Assembly (NCBI RefSeq): GCF_902506415.1 | Contig: NZ_LR733275.1 | Location: forward strand, 62,001 to 126,000 | Source: Massilia sp. 9I | GTDB taxonomy: Bacteria; Pseudomonadota; Gammaproteobacteria; Burkholderiales; Burkholderiaceae_D | Direction of reading: 5' to 3' | DNA length: 64,000 nt | Shown: positions 55,880-64,000 of the stretch, piece by piece | How the letters are laid out: each line of letters begins with the position of its first letter | Position numbering within the stretch: position 1 is the first letter of the stretch | Notes under the pieces: generated by a model | What the model saw: the letters and a program-made list of their open reading frames with translations, nothing else | Told to the model about the DNA's origin: nothing | The model's database searches: none | Translations under genes and position numbers: made by a program

Positions 55880-57523
55880 ATGAGTTTTGAAGCACTAGGT
55901 TTACACGCGTCGCTCGTCAAGGCAGTTGCCGCCGCCGGTTACACCAAGCCGACCCCGGTGCAGGAGCAGGCGATCCCTGCCGGCATCGCCGGCCGCGACC
56001 TGCTGGTCTCCTCGCAGACCGGCTCGGGCAAGACCGCGGCCTTCATGCTGCCGTCGCTGCACAAGCTGGCCGGCGCCGAGCCGACCCAGGCAACCCGTAC
56101 GCCTGCCCAGCAGGCGCAGTCGGCGCGCGCTCGTGGCGAACGCGTCCGCTTTACCCCGGCCCAGCCGAAGATGCTGGTCCTGACCCCGACCCGCGAGCTG
56201 GCCCTGCAGGTGACCACCGCGACCGAACAATACACGACCGACATGCGCCGTATCCGCGCCGTGTCGATCCTGGGCGGCATGCCTTACCCGAAGCAGATGC
56301 AGCTGCTGTCGAAGAACCCTGAAATCCTGGTGGCGACCCCGGGCCGCCTGATCGACCACATGGAGTCGGGCAAGATCAACTTCTCCGAGCTCGAGATCCT
56401 GGTGCTGGACGAAGCCGACCGCATGCTGGACATGGGTTTCATCGAAGACATCGAGAAGATCGTCGCCGCCACCCCGGCCACCCGCCAGACCATGCTGTTC
56501 TCGGCGACCCTGGACGGCGTGGTGGGCAATATGGCGCGCCGCATCACCAAGGATCCGCAGACGATCCAGATCATGAGCGCGACCAACCGCCACGAGAACA
56601 TCGTGCAGAAGGTGCACTTCGTCGACGACCTGTCGCACAAGAACCGCCTGCTCGACCACCTGCTGCGCGACGAGTCGCTCGACCAGGCCGTGGTGTTCAC
56701 CGCCACCAAGCGCGACGCCGACATGATCGCCGACCGCCTGAACATCGCCGGTTTCGCGGCCGCCGCCCTGCACGGCGACATGCACCAGGGCGCGCGCAAC
56801 CGTACCCTGGACAGCATGCGCCGCGGCCAGGTGCGCGTGCTGGTGGCGACCGACGTTGCCGCCCGCGGTATCGACGTGCCGACCATCACCCACGTGGTGA
56901 ACTACGATCTGCCGAAGTTCCCTGAGGACTACGTGCACCGCATCGGCCGTACCGGCCGTGCAGGCCGCAATGGTCTGGCGATCTCGCTGGTGAACCATGC
57001 CGAAGGCATGAACGTGAAGCGTATCGAGCGTTTCACCAAGCAGCTGATTCCAGTCGACGTGGTGGAAGGTTTCGAACCGAAGCGCGCCGCCCCGACCCGT
57101 TCGGCTAGCCGTCCGGGCTGGAAGCCGGGCGATGGCCGCAGCGCCAAGCCGGGCCAGCGCAGCTTCAGCAAGCCGGGCTATGGCGCCCCACGTGAAGGCG
57201 GCTATGGTGACCGCGCCCCGCGTGAAGGCAGCTACGCACGTCCTGCGGATACCCGCCCTGCCGAAAGCCGTTACGCCGACCGCGGCCCGCGCGAAGGCTA
57301 CGCTCCGCGCGAAGGCGCACCGCGCACTAGCTACGGCGACCGTCCGCAGCGTGAAGGCGGCTACCGCAGCGCAGCCCCGCGTGAAGGCGCGCCAAGCGGT
57401 GCTCCGCGCGAAGGCGGCTACCGTGGCAACCGCCCGGAAGGCGCACGTCGTGAAGGCGGCTATGCCAAGTCGGCGCATCCGCGCTCGGCCGACGGCGCCC
57501 GACGCACTTTCGGCGATTACTGA
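55880..57523 (+). CDS. rhlE: DEAD-box RNA helicase (RhlE-like) with RG-rich repeat tail
   Basis: The 547-residue protein has a RecA-like core with Q motif, Walker A SQTGSGKT at 45-52, DEAD at 177-180, SAT and the C-terminal HRIGRTGRAGR motif. The last 150 residues are a low-complexity tail with about ten APREGGY-like units, rich in Arg, Gly and Tyr, suited to RNA binding and phase separation. It probably remodels structured RNA or ribosomal precursors. The helicase core resembles RhlE; the tail is longer than in E. coli RhlE. Confidence 0.9.
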   Translation: MSFEALGLHASLVKAVAAAGYTKPTPVQEQAIPAGIAGRDLLVSSQTGSGKTAAFMLPSLHKLAGAEPTQATRTPAQQAQSARARGERVRFTPAQPKMLVLTPTRELALQVTTATEQYTTDMRRIRAVSILGGMPYPKQMQLLSKNPEILVATPGRLIDHMESGKINFSELEILVLDEADRMLDMGFIEDIEKIVAATPATRQTMLFSATLDGVVGNMARRITKDPQTIQIMSATNRHENIVQKVHFVDDLSHKNRLLDHLLRDESLDQAVVFTATKRDADMIADRLNIAGFAAAALHGDMHQGARNRTLDSMRRGQVRVLVATDVAARGIDVPTITHVVNYDLPKFPEDYVHRIGRTGRAGRNGLAISLVNHAEGMNVKRIERFTKQLIPVDVVEGFEPKRAAPTRSASRPGWKPGDGRSAKPGQRSFSKPGYGAPREGGYGDRAPREGSYARPADTRPAESRYADRGPREGYAPREGAPRTSYGDRPQREGGYRSAAPREGAPSGAPREGGYRGNRPEGARREGGYAKSAHPRSADGARRTFGDY

Positions 57524-57540
57524 TCGCTAAGCTCCAATGA

Positions 57541-57570
57541 AAATGGCTGCTCTCGGGCAGCCATTTTTTT
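57541..57570 (+). terminator. intrinsic terminator after the RNA helicase gene
   Basis: AAATGGCTGC pairs with GCAGCCATTT around TCTCGG and is followed by TTTT to 57570. It lies 17 bp after the stop codon. Confidence 0.9.
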
Positions 57571-57642
57571 CGTCCGTACCACATAGTGATCCTGGCAGGG
57601 TTTGGCCAATTTGCGCGTCCGAGATACACATGCGGCGCAGCG

Positions 57643-57648
57643 TATAAT
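57643..57648 (+). promoter_or_regulatory. candidate -10 of the senB-selD operon
   Basis: A perfect TATAAT lies 29 bp before the GTG start of the SenB-like gene, with no matching -35 at 16-18 bp. Transcription would start near 57655, leaving a leader of about 22 nt that includes the GGAG site. Confidence 0.4.
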
Positions 57649-57676
57649 CGCCCTCCCGTCTTCTGGAGTCCCAGCC

Positions 57677-58639
57677 GTGCGCAAGCACATCCTCATCGTC
57701 AGCCCCGCCAGCGAGCGTGATAACAACGGCAACTGGCAGACCGCGAGCCGCTGGATGCGCTGCCTGCGCGGCGCGCATGCAGTGGCGGTGGCAGGCGGCT
57801 GGACGCCGGCGGATCCCGCGCCTGACCTGCTGATTGCGCTGCACGCACGCCGCTCGGCGGCGGCGCTGGCGGCCTTCAGCACCTCCTTCCCGGAGCGGCC
57901 ATCGGTGCTGGTCATGACCGGGACCGACCTGTATCGCGACATAGCGTCCGATCCGGATGCGCAGTCCTCGCTGCTTCACGCCACATCGCTGGTGCTGCTG
58001 CAACCGGCCGGCTTGGCGCTGCTGCCGGCACCACTGCGCGCCAAGGCGCGCGTGATCTTCCAGTCAGCCCCGAGCCTGCGTCCGCACATACACGCCGAGG
58101 CCGCGCGCTTTGCCGACATCTGCATGATCGGCCACCTGCGCGCGGAAAAGGACCCGCTGACCTTCATCCGCGCCGCCGGCCTGGTGACCCACCCGGCGGT
58201 GCGCCTGCTGCACATCGGCGGCGCGCTCGACCCCGCACTGGGCCAGGCTGCCGTCGACGCCCAGGCGGCCAATCCGCGCTACCGGTGGCTCGGCGCCCTG
58301 CCCCACGCGAAGGCGCGCCAGCGCCTCAAACGCTGCCGCGCAATGGTGATCGCATCAAGCATGGAAGGCGGCGCCAACGTGATCATCGAGGCCGTGACCA
58401 GCGGCGTGCCGGTGCTGGCTTCCGATATCAACGGCAACCGCGGCATGCTGGGCGAGGACTACGCCGGCTACTTCGCCCCGGGCGACGCCGCGGCCCTGGC
58501 GCGCCTGGTCGATCGCCTGCTGAACGACGCCCCCTTCGACGCTCTGCTGCGGCGCCAATGCGCGGCGCGCGCAGCCCTGTTCGCCCCGAACGCCGAGCAA
58601 GCGGCCCTGCGCGACTTGGTGGATAATCTGCTACTTTGA
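57677..58639 (+). CDS. senB: TIGR04348-type glycosyltransferase, probable selenosugar synthase SenB
   Basis: The 320-residue protein starts at GTG 57677, supported by GGAG eight bases upstream; a longer ATG-started frame (57602) lacks a site. The N-terminus ILIVSPASERDNNGNWQTAS and the TGTDLYRDI stretch match the TIGR04348 family, which I recall as the SenB selenosugar synthase family. SenB uses selenophosphate and a UDP-sugar to make a selenosugar for selenoneine. The C-terminal half carries a GT-B donor region (ASSMEGGANVIIEAVTSGVPVLASD). It is 24 nt upstream of selD, as expected for selenophosphate use. The family name rests on memory. Confidence 0.8.
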   Translation: MRKHILIVSPASERDNNGNWQTASRWMRCLRGAHAVAVAGGWTPADPAPDLLIALHARRSAAALAAFSTSFPERPSVLVMTGTDLYRDIASDPDAQSSLLHATSLVLLQPAGLALLPAPLRAKARVIFQSAPSLRPHIHAEAARFADICMIGHLRAEKDPLTFIRAAGLVTHPAVRLLHIGGALDPALGQAAVDAQAANPRYRWLGALPHAKARQRLKRCRAMVIASSMEGGANVIIEAVTSGVPVLASDINGNRGMLGEDYAGYFAPGDAAALARLVDRLLNDAPFDALLRRQCAARAALFAPNAEQAALRDLVDNLLL

Positions 58640-58663
58640 TCCGCACCCCTAGGAAAGACATCG

Positions 58664-59719
58664 ATGAGCACCCTGCCAGAACAACCCATCAAACTGACTT
58701 CGTTCTCGCACGGCGGCGGCTGCGGCTGCAAGATCGCGCCGGGCGTGCTGGCCGAAATCCTGAACAAATCCACCGGATTCCCGGTGCCGAAGGAACTGAT
58801 GGTCGGCATCGAGACCGCCGACGACGCGGCCGTCTACAAGCTCAATGACGAGCAGGCCCTGATCGCCACCACCGACTTCTTCATGCCGATCGTCGACGAT
58901 CCCTTCGACTTCGGCCGCATCGCCGCGACGAATGCGATCTCCGACGTGTACGCGATGGGCGGCACGCCGATCATGGCGCTGGCCCTGGTCGGCATGCCGG
59001 TCAACAAACTGCCGCTGGAGACCATCGGCCAGATCATCCGCGGCGGCGAATCGGTGTGCGCCGACGCCGGTATCCCGATCGCCGGCGGCCACACCATCGA
59101 CTCGGTCGAGCCGATCTACGGCCTGGTGGTGATGGGACTGGTGCATCCGTCCAAGGTCAAGCGCAATGCCGACGCGCGCGCCGGCGACGTGCTGGTGCTG
59201 GGCAAGCCGCTGGGCGTGGGCGTGCTGTCGGCCGCGCTGAAGAAGGATGTGCTGGACGCCGACGGCTATGCCGCGATGATCGCCAACACCACCAAGCTGA
59301 ACAAACCGGGCCGCCTGCTGGCCGAGATGCCTGGCGTGCATGCGCTGACCGACGTCACCGGCTTCGGCCTGCTCGGCCACCTGCTGGAACTGGCGCGCGG
59401 CGCCAAACTGGCGGCCACGCTCGAGATGGACAAGGTGCCGCTGCTGCCCGGCGTACTGCAGCTGGCGCAGGATGGCTTCTTCACCGGCGCATCAGGCCGC
59501 AACTGGGATGCCTACGGCAAGGACGTCGACCTGGGCGCCGCCATCACCCCGTCCCAGCGCGCGCTGCTGACCGACCCGCAGACTTCGGGCGGCCTCTTGG
59601 TGTCGTGCGATCCGGGCAGCGTCGAGGAGGTGCTGGCGCTGTTTGCGCGCGAAGGCTTCGGCGACGCCGCGGTGATCGGCCGCATGGAAGCAGGCGCGCC
59701 GCGCGTCAGCGTGGCCTGA
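58664..59719 (+). CDS. selD: selenide, water dikinase (selenophosphate synthase)
   Basis: The 351-residue PurM/AIR-synthase-type enzyme makes selenophosphate from selenide and ATP. The N-terminal SHGGGCGCKI segment carries Cys20, Cys22 and Lys23, corresponding to the catalytic Cys and Lys of E. coli SelD; selenocysteine is not used. TDFFMPIVDDPFDFGRIAATNAISD and LTDVTGFGLLGHL are diagnostic. AGGAAAG precedes the ATG. The stop overlaps a converging glycosyltransferase gene by 14 bp. In sen clusters the selD homologue is called senC; either role, or both, fits. Confidence 0.96.
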   Translation: MSTLPEQPIKLTSFSHGGGCGCKIAPGVLAEILNKSTGFPVPKELMVGIETADDAAVYKLNDEQALIATTDFFMPIVDDPFDFGRIAATNAISDVYAMGGTPIMALALVGMPVNKLPLETIGQIIRGGESVCADAGIPIAGGHTIDSVEPIYGLVVMGLVHPSKVKRNADARAGDVLVLGKPLGVGVLSAALKKDVLDADGYAAMIANTTKLNKPGRLLAEMPGVHALTDVTGFGLLGHLLELARGAKLAATLEMDKVPLLPGVLQLAQDGFFTGASGRNWDAYGKDVDLGAAITPSQRALLTDPQTSGGLLVSCDPGSVEEVLALFAREGFGDAAVIGRMEAGAPRVSVA

Positions 59720-60905
59720 GCATCGCCTCGAAACGGTCCGCCAGGTCTTCAAGCTGGCGCGCCGGATTGAAATCCGCATAACGCCGCGCGAAGGCCGCGG
59801 CCGCCGCGCGCCAGCCCGGCTCCTCCAGCACATTCGCCACCAGCGCGTCCCAGTTGCGCGGACGCGGCCGTCCCATCGCATTGATTCCCGCCCCCAGCTG
59901 CTCCACGCGGCGCGCCATCAGGAAGCTCTCCGCCGCATGCGGCAGCATCAGGAGCGGCCGTCCCGCCAGCAGCGCCTGCGCCACCAGCGCCTCGCCGGCA
60001 TGGCTCACCACCATTTCGCATTGCGCCAGGGCCTCGGGCAGCGCCACCGGCGCCGGCGCGTAGGCGAGAAGCGGGCTATCCACCGGCTTCCGTGCGCCGG
60101 CCGCCACCTCGGGCATGTAGCACAGCACCCGGCAGCCGCGGCGCACCAGCGCCTGCAAGGCCTCGGTGGATTCCGGGATGCTGTGGCGCAGGTAGGCGAA
60201 CACGCGCGCGCCCTCGCCTGCGGGCCAGTGCGCCCTGCCGCCAGCCGCCTGCGGCAGGTTCGGTCCCAGCCAGGGACCGCCGCCGCTGCGGCCGTAGTGG
60301 TCCAGTTCCGGCCAGGTGCACAGCAGCGGATGCTCCCCCAGCAGCAGTTCGGCGGCATGCGCGAGCGGCGTCGCGCCGTGCGCGGCCAGCACGCTGTTGG
60401 CGCTGGCGAGCAGACGGCTTTCGGTGGCTTGCAGGCGTGCAGTCGGCGGCGCCTCCCAGCCGCGCAGCGGCGGCAGCGGCGCATCAGCGGGCGGCATGCT
60501 GAAGCCGGGGCCGAGCGCAGCGGTGGGCAAGCCGAGGCTGCGCGCCGCCAGGATCGCGGTCGGCGCATAGTCGGCGATGATCAGATCCGGCCGGCCCTGG
60601 CGGAACAGCCCGCGCCAGCCTGCGCACAGCCCGGCGAGCGCTTCGGCATCCAGGTAGCCGCAGGCGAGCAGGATCTCGGCCAGGCTGGCCTGGTCAGGCG
60701 GCAGGCCGGCGGTACGGTGCAGCCAGACCGGCGCCTGCAGGGTCGCGATGTCGAGGTCCTTGAGCAGGCTGCGCGTCAGCACCAGGTCGCGCAGGACCAG
60801 GGTGACGGTGTGGCCGCGTGCGCGCAGCGGCTGCGCGATCGACTTGAGGCGGCCGGCATGTCCGAGCCCGCCGCCGAGTTCCCAGCAGAGGTAGAAGTGA
60901 GCCAT
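59706..60905 (-). CDS. GT-B (GT1/MGT-like) glycosyltransferase
   Basis: The 399-residue protein begins FYLCWELGGGLGHAGRLK, the glycine-rich start of GT1/MurG-like enzymes, and its C-terminal half has VSHAGEALVAQALLAGRPLLMLPHAAES, the nucleotide-sugar donor region. The substrate is unknown. It lies convergent to selD with a 14-bp overlap. Proximity to selD and egtB invites the idea that it modifies a chalcogen metabolite, but there is no direct evidence. Confidence 0.8.
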   Translation of the reverse strand: MAHFYLCWELGGGLGHAGRLKSIAQPLRARGHTVTLVLRDLVLTRSLLKDLDIATLQAPVWLHRTAGLPPDQASLAEILLACGYLDAEALAGLCAGWRGLFRQGRPDLIIADYAPTAILAARSLGLPTAALGPGFSMPPADAPLPPLRGWEAPPTARLQATESRLLASANSVLAAHGATPLAHAAELLLGEHPLLCTWPELDHYGRSGGGPWLGPNLPQAAGGRAHWPAGEGARVFAYLRHSIPESTEALQALVRRGCRVLCYMPEVAAGARKPVDSPLLAYAPAPVALPEALAQCEMVVSHAGEALVAQALLAGRPLLMLPHAAESFLMARRVEQLGAGINAMGRPRPRNWDALVANVLEEPGWRAAAAAFARRYADFNPARQLEDLADRFEAMLRPR

Positions 60906-60967
60906 GCCCGGCAGTGTAGCCGAAGGCTAGCATTGCCGGGCATGGGTTTGGGGCGATCGGCCCGGGT

Positions 60968-61309
60968 TCAGCGCAACACGCTGACAGCCTGGCCACGCAG
61001 CATCACGTCGACGCTTGGCGCATCCGCTGCGCCCTTGTGGCGTACCGCGATCGCGCCATCGAAGGTGCTGAATTGGCCGTCGCTCGTCCCGTGCAGCTGC
61101 TGGCGCGGACGCTTGTCCAGCTGCACGAAGACATCGACACCGTCGAAGTCGATCTGCAGTCGGCGGCCATCGCTCAGCTGGTAATCGCCCGCGATCTCGG
61201 ACTTCTGCTGCGCGCTGGCGGGTTCAGGCTGGCCGGCCTGGGCGGACGGCGCAAGGACGGCGACAGCAAGGGCGATGGTGGCGATGATCGACGACTTGGG
61301 ACGGCGCAT
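60968..61309 (-). CDS. small secreted protein of unknown function
   Basis: The 113-residue precursor has a signal peptide (about 1-25, cleavage near AQA-GQ) and a mature beta-rich domain with IAGDYQLSDGRRLQID. GAGGAG six bases before the ATG supports the start. No domain is recognised. It stands alone between the GT-B gene and a small membrane-protein gene on the same strand. Confidence 0.65.
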   Translation of the reverse strand: MRRPKSSIIATIALAVAVLAPSAQAGQPEPASAQQKSEIAGDYQLSDGRRLQIDFDGVDVFVQLDKRPRQQLHGTSDGQFSTFDGAIAVRHKGAADAPSVDVMLRGQAVSVLR

Positions 61310-61477
61310 AGTGGACTCCTCGTTGGCAAGAGATGAATGGCTGCACGATTGCGGCCATGTCTCACTCTAGCGTCGAGGGTGGCGGCGCAAGTTGCGCTCC
61401 GCCAATTCATATTTCCAAAAAGAACTACACTGCGCAAGCTTCCCGCTTTGCCCGAGCCGTCTTGCCCAGGGGGCGTA

Positions 61478-61654
61478 TTAGTGTGGCTCGCCTGGTACGT
61501 CGGCTTCGAGGTCTTCTGCGCGCTCGCTCGCCATGCGGATAGGTTGAGGCCGCAGCGACAGCGCGACCGCGCTCAGGGCCAGCAGCAGCATCAGCACGAA
61601 CACCAGCGCGACGGCGACCGGCAGGGGAAGGACGATGGCAACGACTTCGCTCAT
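61478..61654 (-). CDS. 58-residue single-pass membrane protein
   Basis: From ATG 61654, with GGGAGA upstream, this short protein has one long hydrophobic helix (about residues 5-32) and a charged C-terminal tail. A longer open frame upstream lacks a ribosome-binding site. It may be co-transcribed after the egtD-egtB-yihY operon across about 125 bp. Function is unknown. Confidence 0.5.
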   Translation of the reverse strand: MSEVVAIVLPLPVAVALVFVLMLLLALSAVALSLRPQPIRMASERAEDLEADVPGEPH

Positions 61655-61780
61655 GGCAGTCTCCCAGAGAGTTGTTCCGCGCACCCGATTGACGGAGGCC
61701 AAGCTCAGGCGTGCAAGAACACACTGTGCCACTGCCTCACGTGGGGGAATTGACCAAGCGCAAGCGCACGATGCTCGCGC

Positions 61781-62712
61781 TCAGGCCGGTGGCTCTGTCT
61801 GCAATTCCTGTGGCGGGCGGTCCACCTGGCCATGCCCCACGCGTTCGTATTCGGCGATCACCTGGGCGCCGAGCAAGAGCAAGGTGGCGGCGATCTCGAG
61901 GCTGAACATCACCACGATCGCGGTGGTCATCGACCCGTACACGACGTTCACCTGCGACAGGGTCGAGAAGTACCAGACCAGCACGTGGCGTGCGATTTCC
62001 CACAGCAGCGCGGCGCTGATGCCGCCGACCAACGCATGCCATAGCGACAGGCGCCCGACCGGCATCACCAGGTAGATCGAGGTCAGCACCAGGATTTCGC
62101 CGAACAGGCCGAGCAGGTAGAGCAGCACGCCGGATACGCCGCCCAGCGACCATTCGTAGCCGAACAGCCACACGCTTTCCTGGCCCATCACTTCCAGCGT
62201 GCCGGCCACCAGGGTCACGATCATGACGCCCAGGCCCAGCGCCAGGATGTAGCAGTAAGGGAGCACGGCCGACACCAGGAAGTGGCGGCGCCGCACTGCC
62301 ACGCGGTGGATGAAGATTACGCTCATCGCGTTTTCCAGCACCGTGAAGGCGAGCGAACTGAAAAACAGCATGGTCGCGCCCAGCAGCCAGGTGATCAGGT
62401 CGCGGTTCTCGAGGAAGTGTGCGACCTCCTCGACCAGCGGCCCCACCTGCCCCGGCACCAGCAGGCCAAGGTAGCGCTGCAGGGTCTCGAGCAGCTCGGC
62501 CTGGTCGATGAAGTGCGACAGCGCCACCACCACCAGCATCAGGAAGGGCACGATCGACAGCAGCGCGTAGTAGGCCACGGCGCCCGCGAGCAGCAAGCCC
62601 TGGTTGGCGCGGAATCCTTTCACCACCTGCAGGCTGAAGGCCAGCGGGTGCGCAAGGATCCAGGCATTGGCGCGCTGGTCCAGGAGGCGCTCGCGCCAGC
62701 TCCTGCGCCGGG

Positions 62713-62716
<4 letters not shown>
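61781..62716 (-). CDS. YihY/BrkB family (UPF0761) membrane protein
   Basis: This 311-residue protein has six to seven hydrophobic helices and the YihY/BrkB pattern, with AYYALLSIVPFLMLVV in the first helix pair and NVVYGSMTTAIVVMFSLE near the end. It was annotated as ribonuclease BN in older databases, a call now rejected. The ATG overlaps the egtB stop (ATGA), so it is made from the egt operon. A transport role for an egt product is plausible but unproven. Confidence 0.88.
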
Positions 62717-63935
<1,219 letters not shown>

Positions 63936-63936
<1 letters not shown>

Positions 63937-64000
63937 CAGTGAATCGCCTGTGCGTGGATCACCGCGAACCAGCGCTGCGGGTCGGTCCACACGCGCGTGG
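63936..64000 (-). CDS. egtD: EgtD histidine N-alpha-methyltransferase, C-terminal fragment
   Basis: Only the last 20 residues are inside the window, on the minus strand: TRVWTDPQRWFAVIHAQAIH followed by TGA. The VWTDP...FAV pattern is the C-terminal signature of EgtD, which trimethylates histidine to hercynine. It is upstream of egtB with a one-base overlap, the normal egtD-egtB order of proteobacteria. The rest lies beyond base 64000. Confidence 0.85.

Overview
The window is a GC-rich chromosomal stretch with gene order and protein features typical of the Oxalobacteraceae (Betaproteobacteria; Massilia/Telluria/Janthinobacterium-like). Supporting this are the rlmE-ftsH-folP-glmM operon divergent from yhbY, the carA-carB-greA order, the pstS-pstC-pstA-pstB-phoU-phoB-phoR operon, tRNAs with encoded CCA, and numerous 1-8 nt translational overlaps. 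The genus is an inference from these features; no database search was possible.

Region by region: (1) 1-9613, forward: the distal part of an exopolysaccharide locus, with a truncated flippase, a polymerase/ligase, two GT4 glycosyltransferases, a FemAB/GNAT-like protein, a NodB-like deacetylase, a DegT aminotransferase, a PglC-size phosphoglycosyl transferase, a PAP2-like membrane protein and an acyltransferase. (2) 10306-15684, reverse: the export arm, with a TolA/TonB-like protein, a Wza-like outer-membrane lipoprotein and a Wzc-like co-polymerase/kinase. A roughly 690 bp convergent gap separates the arms. (3) 15818-24175: an exported metallo-beta-lactamase-fold protein, a DUF5710 protein, tRNA-Arg and tRNA-Pro, glmM-folP-ftsH-rlmE, yhbY, a DUF4149 protein and greA. 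(4) 24207-30465: an inverted-repeat element, carB-carA with a TTG-initiated carA, a GlcG/HbpS-like protein and a patatin lipoprotein. (5) 30516-32057: an island of 17-bp REP-like repeats arranged as inverted pairs around one orphan membrane-protein gene. (6) 32066-38699: the phosphate operon with a clear Pho box. (7) 38839-46400: a small ORF, a PilZ protein, radA-alr, lplT, and a tsaB-rimI-UDG-DUF1853 operon. (8) 46484-55498: a thioredoxin-like protein, an IorB-like molybdoenzyme subunit, a PAS-GGDEF-EAL protein, three DUF proteins and a MltD-like lytic transglycosylase. (9) 55880-64000: a RhlE-type RNA helicase followed by a chalcogen-metabolism neighbourhood.

The most interesting part is 57677-64000. 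A TIGR04348-type glycosyltransferase, which I recognise as the selenosugar synthase family SenB, lies 24 nt upstream of selD. About 3 kb beyond, on the other strand, is an egtD-egtB-yihY operon. EgtD makes hercynine, EgtB-type sulfoxide synthases load a chalcogen onto it, SelD makes selenophosphate and SenB makes a selenosugar. The locus therefore carries parts of both ergothioneine and selenoneine biosynthesis. Which chalcogen the EgtB-like enzyme handles is open. The linked GT-B glycosyltransferase and the translationally coupled YihY/BrkB membrane protein are not established members of either pathway.

The phosphate operon, cyclic-di-GMP signalling proteins (GGDEF-EAL and PilZ) and the exopolysaccharide arms fit a soil or biofilm lifestyle. 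That reading is inference.
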